Assembly: GCF_021432085.1 (NCBI RefSeq)
Contig: NZ_CP090366.1
Span: forward strand, 2,480,001 to 2,544,000
Source: Stutzerimonas kunmingensis
Lineage (GTDB): Bacteria > Pseudomonadota > Gammaproteobacteria > Pseudomonadales > Pseudomonadaceae
Reading direction: 5' to 3'
Length of the DNA stretch: 64,000 bases
Shown here: in pieces, positions 1 to 9,884 of the stretch
Position numbering within the stretch: position 1 is the stretch's first letter
How the letters are laid out: every line of letters starts with the position of its first letter
The notes under the pieces: model-generated
The model's database searches: none
Told to the model about the DNA's origin: nothing
Seen by the model: the letters and a program-made list of their open reading frames with translations, nothing else
Position numbers and translations under genes: made by a program

Positions 1-1
1 C

Positions 2-889
2 GCTGCGGGCGGCGGTTTTCCGCAGTGGAACTGCAATTGCGCCAACTGCGCCGGCCTGCGCGCCGGCACGCTCAATGCGAAGGCGCGTACCCAGTCGTCG
101 ATCGCCATCAGTGATAACGGTGTCGACTGGATTCTGTGTAATGCCTCGCCGGACATCCGCGCTCAGCTGGAGTCGTTCCCGACGCTGCAGCCGGCCCGTG
201 CGCCACGCGATACCGCCATCGGTGCCATCGTTCTGCTGGACAGCCAGATCGATCACACCACCGGCCTGCTGACCCTGCGTGAGGGCTGCCCGCATGAGGT
301 CTGGTGCACCGAGATGGTCCATCAGGATCTGACCACCGGGTTCCCGCTGTTCAACATGCTCGAACACTGGAACGGCGGCTTGAAATGGAACCCCATCGCC
401 CTGACCGGCAGCTTCACCATTCCCTGTTGCCCAAACCTGCACATCACGCCGATTCCGTTGCGCAGCTCCGCGCCGCCATATTCGCCGCACCGCAATGACC
501 CGCATCCCGGTGACAACATCGGCCTGCTGATCGAGGACCGCAAAACCGGTGGCACGCTGTTCTATGCGCCGGGGCTGGGCAAGGTCAGCGACGAACTGCT
601 GGAAACCATGCGCCAGGCGGATTGCCTGCTGGTCGACGGCACTCTGTGGCGTGATGACGAAATGCTCGTGCGCGAGGTCGGCACCAAGCTCGGCAGCGAG
701 ATGGGACACCTGCAGCAGAGCGGCTCGGGGGGCATGATCGAGGTGCTCGACGGCATGCCCGCGGTTCGCAAGATCCTCATCCACATCAACAACACCAATC
801 CGATCCTCAATGAAGATTCCGTCGAACGCGAAATCCTCGGCGAGCATGGAATCGAAGTGTCCTTCGATGGCATGAACATCGAGCTATAG
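2..889 (+). CDS. pqqB: PqqB, pyrroloquinoline quinone biosynthesis protein B (5' end outside window)
   Basis: The frame is open from base 2 to the TAG at 887-889 and gives about 295 residues; by comparison with PqqB proteins of about 304 residues only some ten N-terminal residues are missing. The visible start ([16 protein letters not shown]) is the conserved N-terminal region with the Cys cluster, and the rest has the PqqB form of the metallo-beta-lactamase fold ([15 protein letters not shown], then [11 protein letters not shown] near the middle). PqqB is thought to act as a hydroxylase on the processed PqqA-derived intermediate. It is the first gene of the pqqBCDE run here; pqqA should lie just upstream of the window. 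Identity is near certain; the start cannot be seen. Confidence 0.95.
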   Translation, partial: AAGGGFPQWNCNCANCAGLRAGTLNAKARTQSSIAISDNGVDWILCNASPDIRAQLESFPTLQPARAPRDTAIGAIVLLDSQIDHTTGLLTLREGCPHEVWCTEMVHQDLTTGFPLFNMLEHWNGGLKWNPIALTGSFTIPCCPNLHITPIPLRSSAPPYSPHRNDPHPGDNIGLLIEDRKTGGTLFYAPGLGKVSDELLETMRQADCLLVDGTLWRDDEMLVREVGTKLGSEMGHLQQSGSGGMIEVLDGMPAVRKILIHINNTNPILNEDSVEREILGEHGIEVSFDGMNIEL

Positions 890-965
890 CACCCGAATCG
901 CGGCCTTCAGCCGCCTGGTGCTGCGATACGAACATCGGAACGATAAGAAAAGGAAAGACACTGCC

Positions 966-1718
966 ATGATCCTGCCAGCCATGAGCCCCGCGGAATTCGA
1001 ACAGGCGCTGCGCGCCAAGGGCGAGTACTACCATATCCATCACCCGTTCCACCGGGCCATGTACGCCGGGCAGGCGACACGCGAGCAGATTCAGGGCTGG
1101 GTCGCCAACCGTTTCTACTATCAGGTCTGCATTCCGGTGAAGGATGCGGCGATCATGGCCAACTGCCCGGATCGCGACACCCGTCGGGAGTGGATCCAGC
1201 GCATCATCGATCACGACGGCGCGCCGGGGGAAGAGGGTGGTATCGAAGCCTGGTTGCGACTCGCCGAATCCGTAGGTCTGGATCGCGAGCAGGTGCTGTC
1301 GCAGGAACTGGTGCTGCCCGGTGTGAGGTTCGCCGTGGATGCCTACGTCAACTTCGCCCGTCGCGCCAGCTGGCAGGAGGCCGCAAGCAGCTCGCTGACC
1401 GAGCTCTTCGCCCCGACGATCCACCAGTCGCGCCTCGATAGCTGGCCGCAGCACTATCCTTGGATCGATGCCTCCGGCTACGACTACTTCCGCAAGCGCC
1501 TGAAGGAAGCCCGACGCGATGTCGAGCACGGTCTGCGGATCACCCTGGAGCACTACCGCACCCGCGAGGCGCAGGAGCGTATGCTGGAGATCCTGCAGTT
1601 CAAGCTCGACGTGCTATGGAGCATGCTCGACGCCATGAGCATGGCCTACGAACTGGATCGCCCGCCGTACCACACCGTGACCCGCGAGCGTATCTGGCAC
1701 AAGGGCATCAGCCTGTAG
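966..1718 (+). CDS. pqqC: PqqC, pyrroloquinoline-quinone synthase
   Basis: The protein is 250 residues, the usual length of PqqC, with the heme-oxygenase-like all-helical fold. Conserved stretches include [15 protein letters not shown] near the N-terminus, [29 protein letters not shown] and the C-terminal [15 protein letters not shown]. PqqC carries out the final cofactor-free eight-electron oxidation and ring closure to PQQ in the cytoplasm. The frame is open upstream, but ATG 966 follows an AAGGAAAG ribosome site at suitable spacing and matches the family start ([11 protein letters not shown]). It lies 76 bp after pqqB. Confidence 0.96.
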   Translation: MILPAMSPAEFEQALRAKGEYYHIHHPFHRAMYAGQATREQIQGWVANRFYYQVCIPVKDAAIMANCPDRDTRREWIQRIIDHDGAPGEEGGIEAWLRLAESVGLDREQVLSQELVLPGVRFAVDAYVNFARRASWQEAASSSLTELFAPTIHQSRLDSWPQHYPWIDASGYDYFRKRLKEARRDVEHGLRITLEHYRTREAQERMLEILQFKLDVLWSMLDAMSMAYELDRPPYHTVTRERIWHKGISL

Positions 1719-1839
1719 GCACGCGTTCCGTGGGCAGATCCTGCCCACCCATGAGGCATCCGGCCCCTGTAGAGTGGACCGCCTGACGACCATGACCACG
1801 TGGCCAGGCAGCAACCTGCCCACTGGCGAGACAATGATG

Positions 1840-2118
1840 ATGAGCGATATTCAACTAACCCAGATTCCAGCGTTGCGCCGTGGCTTCCGCTTCCAGTGGG
1901 AGCCCGCACAGAACTGCCACGTACTGCTCTATCCGGAAGGCATGATCAAGCTCAACGAGAGCGCTGCGGCGGTGCTGACCGAGGTGGACGGCACGCGAAC
2001 CGTTGGCGCCATCGTTGCCGATCTGCAGGCCCGCTACCCTGAGGCCGAGGGCATTCAAGAGGATATCGTCGCGTTCCTGGAGGTTGCCGTTGAACGGTTC
2101 TGGATCGAGCTTCGCTAA
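1840..2118 (+). CDS. pqqD: PqqD, peptide chaperone for PqqA
   Basis: The protein is 92 residues and is recognised by the PqqD core ([23 protein letters not shown]) and the C-terminal [13 protein letters not shown]. PqqD is a winged-helix RiPP recognition element that binds PqqA and presents it to PqqE. Three in-frame ATGs lie in a row (1834, 1837, 1840); ATG 1840 is chosen because GGCGAG at 1825-1830 is then about nine bases away. The end overlaps the start of pqqE by 29 bp, which suggests coupled translation of the two partners. Confidence 0.93.
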   Translation: MSDIQLTQIPALRRGFRFQWEPAQNCHVLLYPEGMIKLNESAAAVLTEVDGTRTVGAIVADLQARYPEAEGIQEDIVAFLEVAVERFWIELR

Positions 2119-3244
2119 ACCCGGCTACGAGCCCGGCCCGCCGCTCTGGCTGTTGGCAGAGCTGACCTATCGTTGCCCGCTGCAGTGCCCGTACTGCTCC
2201 AATCCGCTGGACTTCGCTCGCAGCCACGATGAGCTGACCACCGCCGAGTGGATCGAGGTATTCCGCCAGGCGCGGGAGATGGGCGCCGCCCAGCTAGGCT
2301 TTTCCGGAGGTGAGCCGCTGGTCCGTCAGGACCTCGCCGAGCTGATCGCCGCTGCGCGTGGGCTCGGCTACTACACCAACCTGATCACCTCCGGCATCGG
2401 TCTCACTGAAGAGAAGATCGCCAGCTTCGCCGAGGCCGGCCTCGACCATATCCAGATCAGCTTCCAGGCCGCGGACGAGGAGGTGAACAACCTGCTCGCC
2501 GGTTCGCAGAAGGCTTTCGCCCACAAGCTGGAAATGGCCCGTGCGGTGAAGAAGCATGGCTATCCGATGGTGCTCAACTTCGTCACCCATCGGCACAACA
2601 TCGACAACATCGACCAGATCATTCGTCTGTGCATTGAACTCGAAGCCGATTTCGTCGAACTCGCCACCTGCCAGTTCTACGGCTGGGCGGAGCTGAACCG
2701 TGCAGGGTTGCTGCCGAGCAAGGAACAGCTGGTGCGTGCCGAGCGCATCACCAACGAGTGGCGCGACAAGCTCGCCGCCGAAAACCATCCGTGCAAGCTG
2801 ATCTTCGTGACGCCCGATTACTACGAAGAACGCCCGAAGGCCTGCATGAACGGCTGGGGCAACCTGTTTCTCGATATCACGCCGGACGGCACGGCGTTGC
2901 CTTGTCACAGTGCGCGCCAACTGCCTGTTGAATTCCCCAACGTACGCGAGCACAGCATCGAGCACATCTGGCGACACTCCTTCGGCTTCAACAAGTTCCG
3001 CGGCTACGACTGGATGCCCGAACCCTGTCGCAGTTGCGACGAGAAGGAGCGCGACTTCGGAGGCTGCCGTTGCCAGGCCTTCATGCTCACCGGCGATGCC
3101 GCCAACGCCGACCCGGTGTGCAGCAAATCGGCGCACCACGGCAAGATACTTGCGGCTCGCGAGCAGGCAGACCGCGGCGCGCTGGGGCTCGATCAGCTGC
3201 AGCATCGTAACGAGAAGGCTTCCAAGCTCATCCTCAAGGTATGA
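2090..3244 (+). CDS. pqqE: PqqE, radical SAM PqqA peptide cyclase
   Basis: The protein is 384 residues. The radical SAM cluster motif is C29-x3-C33-x2-C36 ([10 protein letters not shown]), followed by the SGGEPL motif, and a C-terminal SPASM region carries the auxiliary Fe-S cysteines ([16 protein letters not shown]). It forms the Glu-Tyr carbon-carbon link in PqqA, the first step of PQQ synthesis. No ATG fits: TTG 2090 has a perfect GGAGG at 2079-2083 six bases upstream and lies inside pqqD, so it is chosen. The last codons overlap the next gene by four bases (ATGA). Confidence 0.95.
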   Translation: MNGSGSSFAKPGYEPGPPLWLLAELTYRCPLQCPYCSNPLDFARSHDELTTAEWIEVFRQAREMGAAQLGFSGGEPLVRQDLAELIAAARGLGYYTNLITSGIGLTEEKIASFAEAGLDHIQISFQAADEEVNNLLAGSQKAFAHKLEMARAVKKHGYPMVLNFVTHRHNIDNIDQIIRLCIELEADFVELATCQFYGWAELNRAGLLPSKEQLVRAERITNEWRDKLAAENHPCKLIFVTPDYYEERPKACMNGWGNLFLDITPDGTALPCHSARQLPVEFPNVREHSIEHIWRHSFGFNKFRGYDWMPEPCRSCDEKERDFGGCRCQAFMLTGDAANADPVCSKSAHHGKILAAREQADRGALGLDQLQHRNEKASKLILKV

Positions 3245-5175
3245 AATCGCCCCGCAACGATTCGTCCATGCTTCATCCATCCGCAGAGGTGCTGCCCTAT
3301 GGCTTCTGGCCCAGCGACTGGAGCGCCGAGACCGCCGCGGCCGCCAGCCGGGATTTCGCCGAGCTGCGGGCCGGGCAGGGTGGGTTGTTCTGGATCGAAT
3401 ACGACCCCGCCGAAGGGCGCTGCAGCCTGTGGTTCTGGCGGGCCGGCCATGCGCGCTGCCTGACGCCGGCAGGGTATTCGGTCCGCAGCCGCGTCTATGA
3501 ATACGGCGGCGGCGCGTTCTGCCTGACCGGGCAGGGCCTTGCTTTCGTCAACGAAGCGGACCAGCAGATCTGCCTGCAAACGCTGAGCGAAGATTCTCAG
3601 TCTCTGCCGTTAGCGCTGACTGCGCGTCCCGACTGCCGCTATGGCGATCTGCAGTACGACCGCCACGAGAACGCTATCGTCGCCCTGGAAGAATCGCGCG
3701 AAGGCGATGGGGTGGTGCATCGGCTGGTGAGCATCGCCATCGCCGATGGCACACGTAGACTCCTCGTCGAAGGGGCTGGCTTCTACGCGTCACCCACGCT
3801 TGGTCCTGATGGTCGCCGCCTCGCCTGGATCGAGTGGGATCGCCCTGAGCAACCCTGGACCTCAACGCGCCTGTGCAACGCCGAGCGCCAGCCGGACGGG
3901 GGGTGGGGGGCGGTGCGATGCCTGGCCGGCGAGGCGGGTGGCGAATCGCTGCAGCAACCGCGTTTCGCCGAAGACGGTCGGCTGATGTGCCTCAGTGATC
4001 GGCTGGGCTACTGGCAACCCTGGGCCGAGCGCGAGGGCGGTTGGGCCTTGCATCCGCTGATCGAGACGAAACCGGAGTCTGCACGGGATTTCGACTGCGC
4101 GCCCGCGCCCTGGCAGCTGGGTACCAGCAGCTATCTGCCGCTGACCGACGGCGGCCTGCTGTTGACCCATATGGTCGATGGTTACGGGTTGCTGTTCGAA
4201 CACGTCGCCGAAGGCCGGCAGCGACAGCTGGCCGGTGCGTTCAGTCGCTGCCGCCAGTTGGCCGCCGACGCCACCCATGTGTTCTGTATCGCTGGCGCAG
4301 CGCAGCGCACGCCTGCGGTGCTGGCCATCGAGCGGGCCAGCGGCATGGTGCAGATACTCGCCGGCGGTGGGATGCCGTTGGCCGGGGTACAGGTCTCCTA
4401 TCCGCAGCCCATGCGCTTTCCAACCGGCACCGGCGAAACCGCCCATGCGTTTTTCTACGCGCCGCGCAATGTGAACTGCCGGGGCGAACCCGGAACATCG
4501 CCACCTCTGGTGGTGTTCATCCATGGCGGTCCGACGTCGGCGTGCTACCCCGTCTTCGATCCGCGCATCCAGTTCTGGACGCAGCGCGGTTTTGCCGTGG
4601 TGGACGTCAACTACCGCGGCAGCAGTGGTTTCGGTCGCGCCTACCGGCAATGCCTGCACGAGCAATGGGGCGTGGTGGATGTGGATGACGCCTGCCAGGC
4701 AGTACGAGCGCTGGTAGAACAAGGTGCGGTCGATCCGCGGCGGGTGTTCATTCGCGGCTCCAGTGCGGGTGGCTACACCGCCCTCAGCGCGCTGGTAGCC
4801 TCCGATCTGTTTCGCGGCGGCGCAAGCCTGTACGGCGTCAGCGATCCATTGGCGTTGCGTCGGGTGACGCACAAGTTCGAAGGCGATTATCTGGACTGGC
4901 TAATAGGTGATCCGCAGCGGGTGCCGGAGCGCTTTCGCGAGCGCGCGCCGCTGTATAACGCCGAGCGCATCGCTGCACCGATACTCTTCCTGCAGGGCGC
5001 GCAGGATGCGGTGGTACTACCCGAGCAGACCGAAACCATGGTGGCGGCGCTGCGCGGGCAAGGTATCGAGGTGGAGTACCGGCTCTACCCGAACGAGCGA
5101 CATGGCTTTCGCCAGGCCAATAATCTGGCCGATGCGCTGGAGCGTGAACTGCGCTTCTATCGTGGGCTGCTGTAG
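3241..5175 (+). CDS. pqqH: S9-family prolyl oligopeptidase-like peptidase linked to PQQ synthesis
   Basis: The protein is 644 residues: an N-terminal beta-propeller-like part and a C-terminal alpha/beta hydrolase domain from about residue 395. The catalytic triad can be placed as Ser508 (RGSSAGGY), Asp589 (GAQDAVV) and His621 (ERHGF), and [10 protein letters not shown] forms the oxyanion region. It starts at ATG 3241, overlapping pqqE by four bases; ATG 3271 is an alternative. In P. aeruginosa the gene at this place (PA1990) is called pqqH. A role in trimming PqqA or the cyclised peptide is inferred from position; the peptidase class is seen in the sequence. Confidence 0.88.
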   Translation: MKSPRNDSSMLHPSAEVLPYGFWPSDWSAETAAAASRDFAELRAGQGGLFWIEYDPAEGRCSLWFWRAGHARCLTPAGYSVRSRVYEYGGGAFCLTGQGLAFVNEADQQICLQTLSEDSQSLPLALTARPDCRYGDLQYDRHENAIVALEESREGDGVVHRLVSIAIADGTRRLLVEGAGFYASPTLGPDGRRLAWIEWDRPEQPWTSTRLCNAERQPDGGWGAVRCLAGEAGGESLQQPRFAEDGRLMCLSDRLGYWQPWAEREGGWALHPLIETKPESARDFDCAPAPWQLGTSSYLPLTDGGLLLTHMVDGYGLLFEHVAEGRQRQLAGAFSRCRQLAADATHVFCIAGAAQRTPAVLAIERASGMVQILAGGGMPLAGVQVSYPQPMRFPTGTGETAHAFFYAPRNVNCRGEPGTSPPLVVFIHGGPTSACYPVFDPRIQFWTQRGFAVVDVNYRGSSGFGRAYRQCLHEQWGVVDVDDACQAVRALVEQGAVDPRRVFIRGSSAGGYTALSALVASDLFRGGASLYGVSDPLALRRVTHKFEGDYLDWLIGDPQRVPERFRERAPLYNAERIAAPILFLQGAQDAVVLPEQTETMVAALRGQGIEVEYRLYPNERHGFRQANNLADALERELRFYRGLL

Positions 5176-5212
5176 AGTTTTCCGCCGGGCGGATGGCAGG
5201 CAGCCATTAGGT

Positions 5213-5235
5213 GCATTGCTTTACTTGAGCAATGC
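5213..5235. promoter_or_regulatory. Perfect inverted repeat upstream of ercA, probable operator
   Basis: GCATTGCT, a 7-base spacer (TTACTTG) and AGCAATGC form a perfect 8+7+8 dyad in the 106-bp gap between pqqH and ercA, 46 bp before the ercA start. There is no T-run after it, so it looks like a protein-binding site rather than a terminator. The regulator is not known from sequence; LuxR-type regulators such as ErbR/AgmR control ercA-type genes in P. aeruginosa, which makes them candidates. Confidence 0.5.
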
Positions 5236-5281
5236 AGTAGGCTTGCGCTCGTTGTTACAAAAAATAAAAAAGGCCGCAGTC

Positions 5282-6445
5282 ATGAGCCCGAATATTAGCC
5301 TTCAGCGCAAGTTCGTCTCCCCAGAAATCATCTTCGGCGCGGGATGTCGCCACAGCGTCGGGACCTGCGCCGGCAACTTCGGAGCGCGAAAGGTGCTGGT
5401 GGTATCCGACCCCGGCGTCGTGAAGGCAGGCTGGGTGGCTGACGTGCAGGCCAGTCTCGACCGGCAGAACATCGAACATTGCTTGTTCACCGGCGTTTCG
5501 CCCAATCCCCGTTGCGAAGAGGTGATGCTCGGCGCCGAGCTGTATCGCAGCGAAGGCTGCAACGTGATCGTCGCGGTAGGCGGTGGCAGCCCAATGGACT
5601 GCGCGAAGGGGATCGGCATCGTCGCGGCGCATGGGCGCCATATCTATGAATTCGAAGGGGTGGATACGCTGCGCGTGCCCAGCCCACCGCTGATCCTGAT
5701 CCCGACTACCGCCGGCACATCGGCTGACGTGTCGCAGTTCGTGATCATCTCCAACCAACAGGAGCGGATGAAGTTCTCCATCGTCAGCAAGGCAGCCGTG
5801 CCGGATGTCTCGCTGATCGACCCGGAAACCACGCTGAGCATGGACCCGTTCCTTTCCGCCTGTACCGGTATTGATGCGCTGGTGCACGCGATCGAGGCAT
5901 TCGTGTCGACTGGCCATGGGCCGCTGACCGACCCGCACGCGCTGGAAGCCATGCGACTGATCAACGGCAATCTTGCGCAGATGATCGCCAATCCGGCGGA
6001 TATCACGCTGCGCGAGCAGATCATGCTCGGCAGCATGCAGGCCGGGCTGGCCTTCTCCAACGCGATCCTCGGTGCGGTGCATGCCATGTCCCACAGCCTC
6101 GGCGGCTATCTCGATCTGCCCCATGGTGTTTGCAACGCCGTGCTGGTCGAACATGTCGTCGCATTCAATTACGACGCCTCGCCGGACCGCTACCGCAAGG
6201 TCGCCGAAACCCTGGGCATCGATTCGCGCGGGCTGAACCATCGCCAGGTTCGCGAGCGGCTGGTGCAGCACCTGATCGATCTCAAGCAGCAGATCGGCTT
6301 CCGTGAAACGCTGAGCCTGCACGGCGTTAACCTTTCCGATATCCCGTTCCTCTCGCAACATGCGATGCAGGATCCCTGCATCCTCACTAATCCACGCTCG
6401 TCGACGCAGCGGGACGTCGAGGTCGTCTATGCCGAAGCCCTCTGA
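5282..6445 (+). CDS. ercA: Iron-containing alcohol dehydrogenase of the ErcA type
   Basis: The protein is 387 residues and belongs to the group III Fe-dependent alcohol dehydrogenases. The dinucleotide site is visible as VAVGGGSPMDCAKGI, followed by PTTAGTSADVS. The metal-binding His residues lie in AILGAVHAMSHSLGGYLDLPHGVCNA. Position after pqqH and before a PAS hybrid kinase matches PA1991 (ercA) of P. aeruginosa, which works with the PQQ-dependent ethanol oxidation regulon. The start is ATG 5282; the upstream ribosome site (AAAAAAGG) is only fair. It overlaps the kinase gene by 17 bp. Confidence 0.9.
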   Translation: MSPNISLQRKFVSPEIIFGAGCRHSVGTCAGNFGARKVLVVSDPGVVKAGWVADVQASLDRQNIEHCLFTGVSPNPRCEEVMLGAELYRSEGCNVIVAVGGGSPMDCAKGIGIVAAHGRHIYEFEGVDTLRVPSPPLILIPTTAGTSADVSQFVIISNQQERMKFSIVSKAAVPDVSLIDPETTLSMDPFLSACTGIDALVHAIEAFVSTGHGPLTDPHALEAMRLINGNLAQMIANPADITLREQIMLGSMQAGLAFSNAILGAVHAMSHSLGGYLDLPHGVCNAVLVEHVVAFNYDASPDRYRKVAETLGIDSRGLNHRQVRERLVQHLIDLKQQIGFRETLSLHGVNLSDIPFLSQHAMQDPCILTNPRSSTQRDVEVVYAEAL

Positions 6446-8144
6446 TGATCAGCATCAGGCCCTGGCGCAACTGCTCGGGTTCGGCAGCCATTCCGCACGC
6501 AAGAGTCACTACCCGGAACTGGTGGCACGCCTGGAAGAGCTGGAGGGCGAGCGCAATCGCTACAAATGGCTGTTCGAGCACGCCGTGCATGGCATCTTTC
6601 AGGCCAGCCTCCATGAAGGCATTCGAGCTGCCAATCCTGCCTTGGCGCGCATGCTCAATTACGAAACCCCTGAAGAGGCGCTGTGGGCGCTGACCGATCT
6701 GTCCCATCACCTGTTCATCGGTGGTGAGGAGGAGCTACGGCAGATCCGCCATACCCTGAGCCAGCAACATGGCCTGTTTGGCTACGAGACGCGCCTGCGC
6801 CGCAAGGACGGCAGCGCCATCTACGTGATCATGAACCTGCTGCTCAAGCCGGACGAAGACGGTCTGGTGGAAGGCTTCGTCGCCGACGTGACCGAGCGCA
6901 AGCTGGCGCAATTGCGGCTGTTGCAGCTCAACGAAGAGCTCGAGCAGCGCGTCGCCGAGCGCACCTGTGAATTGCGTGAGGCCCGCGATGCAGCGGAAGC
7001 CGCCAATCTGAGCAAGGACAAGTACCTCGCCGCAGCCAGCCACGACCTGCTACAGCCGCTCAACGCCGCACGGCTGCTGATCTCGACCCTGCGTGAACGC
7101 CAACTGCCGCAGAACGAGCTGCATCTGGTCGAGCGCGCCCATCAGGCCCTGGAAGGCGCCGAGGACCTGCTGACCGATTTGCTCGATATTTCCAAACTCG
7201 ATCAGGCCGCGATCAAACCGGACATCGATATCTACTCGCTGGACGAGGTGCTGCTGCCGCTGGTGTCGGAATTCCAGTCGGTCGCTGCGGCGGCGGGCTT
7301 GCAGTTGAAACACTACATCCCGCGGGTCGCCATCAAGACAGATTTCCGCCTGCTGACGCGGATCCTGCGGAATTTCCTCAGCAATGCCTGCCGCTATACC
7401 GATCAGGGCGCGGTACTGGTTGGCGCGCGCATGCGCGCCGGGGCGCTGCGTATCGAGGTCTGGGATACCGGACGGGGCATTCCGGAGGAGGAGCTGCAGG
7501 CGATTTTTCTCGAATTCAATCAGCTCGGGATCGGTCGATCCGCGAAACGCAGTGGCGTAGGGCTGGGATTGGCCATCGTCGACCGTATCGCCAGCATGCT
7601 CGGCTATCAGGTGCTGGTGCGCTCGATGCCGGGGCGTGGCTCGGTGTTCAGTATCGACGTGCCGCTGGCCGAAGCGATGCCCCGCGAACGGGTTGCGGCC
7701 CCGGCGATCGTGCCGCAGCTGGGCGACCCGCTGCCAGGGCGCCGGCTGCTGGTGATCGACAATGAGGAAAGCATCCTGCTGAGCATGGCTGCCTTGCTCG
7801 AACAATGGGGCTGCACGGTGCTGACGGCCACCGACGAGCAAAGCGCAATGACGGCGCTGGATGGAGTCGCACCGGACGCGATCCTCGCCGATTACCATCT
7901 GGATCACGGGCTGACCGGCTGGGATGTCGTGCTCGCGGTGCGAGGACGCTTCAACCAGGCGCTGCCGGTGGTGATGATCACCGCCGATCGCAGCGACCAA
8001 TGCCGCCAGCAACTGCAGGGCTGCGGCGTGCCTGTGCTGAACAAGCCGGTCAAACCCGGCAAGATGCGTTCGGTGCTCAGTCATCTTCTCGCCGGCAATG
8101 GCAATGGCAATGGCAATGGCAATGGCGGGCAGAATTCGGGCTGA
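6429..8144 (+). CDS. ercS: ErcS-type PAS hybrid sensor histidine kinase with C-terminal receiver
   Basis: The protein is 571 residues with no clear membrane segments, so probably a cytoplasmic sensor. Order: PAS domain (about 30-150, LFEHAVHGIFQASLHEG), a short coiled coil (LNEELEQRVAERTCEL), HisKA with the phospho-acceptor His205 (ASHDLLQPLNAARLL), HATPase (N box around FLSNACRYTDQG, then GVGLGLAIV), and a receiver domain with Asp488 (ILADYHLD). The end is a low-complexity (Gly-Asn)5 tail. ATG 6429 lies inside ercA. The ercA-ercS pairing matches PA1991-PA1992, part of the signalling chain for alcohol oxidation genes. The exact paralogue name (ercS or ercS') is inferred. Confidence 0.85.
   Translation: MPKPSDDQHQALAQLLGFGSHSARKSHYPELVARLEELEGERNRYKWLFEHAVHGIFQASLHEGIRAANPALARMLNYETPEEALWALTDLSHHLFIGGEEELRQIRHTLSQQHGLFGYETRLRRKDGSAIYVIMNLLLKPDEDGLVEGFVADVTERKLAQLRLLQLNEELEQRVAERTCELREARDAAEAANLSKDKYLAAASHDLLQPLNAARLLISTLRERQLPQNELHLVERAHQALEGAEDLLTDLLDISKLDQAAIKPDIDIYSLDEVLLPLVSEFQSVAAAAGLQLKHYIPRVAIKTDFRLLTRILRNFLSNACRYTDQGAVLVGARMRAGALRIEVWDTGRGIPEEELQAIFLEFNQLGIGRSAKRSGVGLGLAIVDRIASMLGYQVLVRSMPGRGSVFSIDVPLAEAMPRERVAAPAIVPQLGDPLPGRRLLVIDNEESILLSMAALLEQWGCTVLTATDEQSAMTALDGVAPDAILADYHLDHGLTGWDVVLAVRGRFNQALPVVMITADRSDQCRQQLQGCGVPVLNKPVKPGKMRSVLSHLLAGNGNGNGNGNGGQNSG
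8094..8123 (+). repeat. Hexanucleotide tandem repeat (GGCAAT) x5
   Basis: Five exact copies of GGCAAT encode a Gly-Asn tail at the C-terminus of the hybrid kinase, just after the receiver domain. The unit is six bases, so slipped-strand changes would lengthen or shorten the tail without changing the frame. Any effect on function is unknown. Confidence 0.9.
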
Positions 8145-8195
8145 CACGATCTGGATCAAGTTTTAGCGGGTGTCGGCTCGGCTAGACTCCTCGCC

Positions 8196-8540
8196 ATGAA
8201 AGCCCATCTGCGTCTGCTACTCGTCCTGTTGCTTAGCCTCGCGCTCCCCGTGAGTAGCATGGCTGCGCTCGAGCTGAAGGCAGAGCCTTGCCAGATGCAA
8301 AGCGACATGGACACTGCCGGGCATCTCGCACACCAGGCTGAAGCTCAGGGCGAGGACACGCATTCGCACGATGGCAATCCACTGTGTAAAAGCGGCCACC
8401 AGTGCAAAACCGGCAGCATGTTGCAGACCGGCGTCGCGCAGCCGCATCTGACTGCCTCGCTGCCGCAACTCGCAGTTCATTACCGAGCGTTCTTTCCCGC
8501 CCGCTCCAACGCCGACGTCTGGCGCCCTCTGCGTTACTGA
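8196..8540 (+). CDS. Small periplasmic His/Cys-containing protein preceding the metal efflux operon (CzcI-like position)
   Basis: The protein is 114 residues with a clear signal peptide (MKAHLRLLLVLLLSLALPVSSMA). The mature part has Cys, Met and His residues suited to metal binding (CQMQSDMD, HLAHQAEAQGEDTHSHDG, CKSGHQCKTG). It lies 90 bp before czcC on the same strand. Small periplasmic proteins of this kind, sometimes named CzcI, precede czcCBA operons in Pseudomonas; a role in metal binding or regulation is inferred from that position. Confidence 0.65.
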   Translation: MKAHLRLLLVLLLSLALPVSSMAALELKAEPCQMQSDMDTAGHLAHQAEAQGEDTHSHDGNPLCKSGHQCKTGSMLQTGVAQPHLTASLPQLAVHYRAFFPARSNADVWRPLRY

Positions 8541-8630
8541 TTCCATCGCTGACCTGACTCGCCCCGCGTTCATGCGTTGAGGCGCTGTAGGCATGCCTTG
8601 CGGCATGCAGGAAACCGAGGAATCCAATCC

Positions 8631-9884
8631 ATGATCTCCCGATTGATAGGGAAATACCGGCCGTTCGCAGGCGTGGTGGTTGTCGCCGCGTTCGGCCTGC
8701 CCGGCGCAGCCGCCGGGCTGACATTCGATGATGCCCTGAGCCTTGCGCAACAGCAGGCGCCATCGCTGCGTGCTGAGGCGTCGAGGCTGCAAGCCGCGCG
8801 TAGCGAAGCCGTCGCCGCGGGCGAACTGCCGGACCCGAAGCTGCTGCTGGGGCTGCAGAATCTGCCCATTGAGGGCGCCGAGCGCTGGAGCCTCGATGAG
8901 GACGGCATGACCATGCGCATGGTCGGCCTGATGCAGGAAGTACCGAACCGCGACAAGCGCAAGGCGCGTAGCGATGTGGCGCAGGCGTCTGTCGAGCGCG
9001 CCGCTGCCTCGCGCGAGGTGGAAACCCTCAGGGTGCGTCTGGCGACTGCCCAGGCGTGGATCGCCACCCACGCGGTAGAACGCAAGATCCGGCTGTTCGA
9101 CCAGTTGTTCGAGGAGAACCGCCTGCTCGCCGAAGCGATTCGGGCGCGTATCGCCGGCGGGCGAGGGCAGTTGACCGACAGCGTCGCGGCGAAGCAACAG
9201 GCAGCGCTATTGGCTGATCGCCAGGACGAACTGGAGCAGCAGCGCCGCCAGGCACGCGCGGCGCTGGTGCGTTGGGTCGGCAGCGATGGCAATCAACCGC
9301 TGCTCGGCGAACCGCCGCGCTGGGCCATTGCCCCTGAACAACTGGCGCAGCGGGTCGGCCAGCACCCGCAACTGACCGCCTATGCGCCGCTGACCCAGGT
9401 GGCGCAGGCACGCATCCGTGAGGCGACCGCCGAGAAACAGGTCGACTGGAGTTGGGAGGTTAGCTACCTCAAGCGCGGTCGCGAGTATGGCGACATGGTC
9501 AATCTGCAATTCAGTTTCGACCTGCCGGTGTTCCAGCGCTCGCGGCAGAACCCGCGGATCGCCGCCCGCTACGCCGAGCTTGAACAACTTGAAGCCGAAC
9601 GCGAAGCCATGACGCGCGAGTTCGTGGAGCAACTGGACGTCGAGCTGGCCGAGCTGGATCGCTTGCAGCGCGCACTTGAACGCAACGCGGAGGTGCTGCT
9701 GCCGCTGGGAGAGGAAAAGGTGGAGCTGGCGATGGCCGGCTATCGCGCCGGGACCAGCGAACTGGAAGCGGTGCTGACAGCGCGCAACGAACTGATCGAG
9801 ACCCGCCTTGAACACATCGACCTGCAAGGTCTGGTAGCCATCGCGGCTGCGCGCCTGCACCTCGCTTACGGAGAAGCCAAATGA
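8631..9884 (+). CDS. czcC: TolC-family outer membrane efflux protein, CzcC/CusC type
   Basis: The protein is 417 residues with a signal sequence (about residues 1-25) and two outer membrane efflux repeats rich in coiled-coil helices (FDDALSLAQQQAPSLRAEASRL at the start of the mature part). It would form the outer membrane channel of a heavy-metal RND pump. The frame is open upstream of ATG 8631, but this ATG has an AGGAA site and begins the signal sequence. The stop overlaps the next gene by four bases. Substrate (Cu, Ag, Co, Zn or Cd) cannot be told from this subunit. Confidence 0.85.
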   Translation: MISRLIGKYRPFAGVVVVAAFGLPGAAAGLTFDDALSLAQQQAPSLRAEASRLQAARSEAVAAGELPDPKLLLGLQNLPIEGAERWSLDEDGMTMRMVGLMQEVPNRDKRKARSDVAQASVERAAASREVETLRVRLATAQAWIATHAVERKIRLFDQLFEENRLLAEAIRARIAGGRGQLTDSVAAKQQAALLADRQDELEQQRRQARAALVRWVGSDGNQPLLGEPPRWAIAPEQLAQRVGQHPQLTAYAPLTQVAQARIREATAEKQVDWSWEVSYLKRGREYGDMVNLQFSFDLPVFQRSRQNPRIAARYAELEQLEAEREAMTREFVEQLDVELAELDRLQRALERNAEVLLPLGEEKVELAMAGYRAGTSELEAVLTARNELIETRLEHIDLQGLVAIAAARLHLAYGEAK

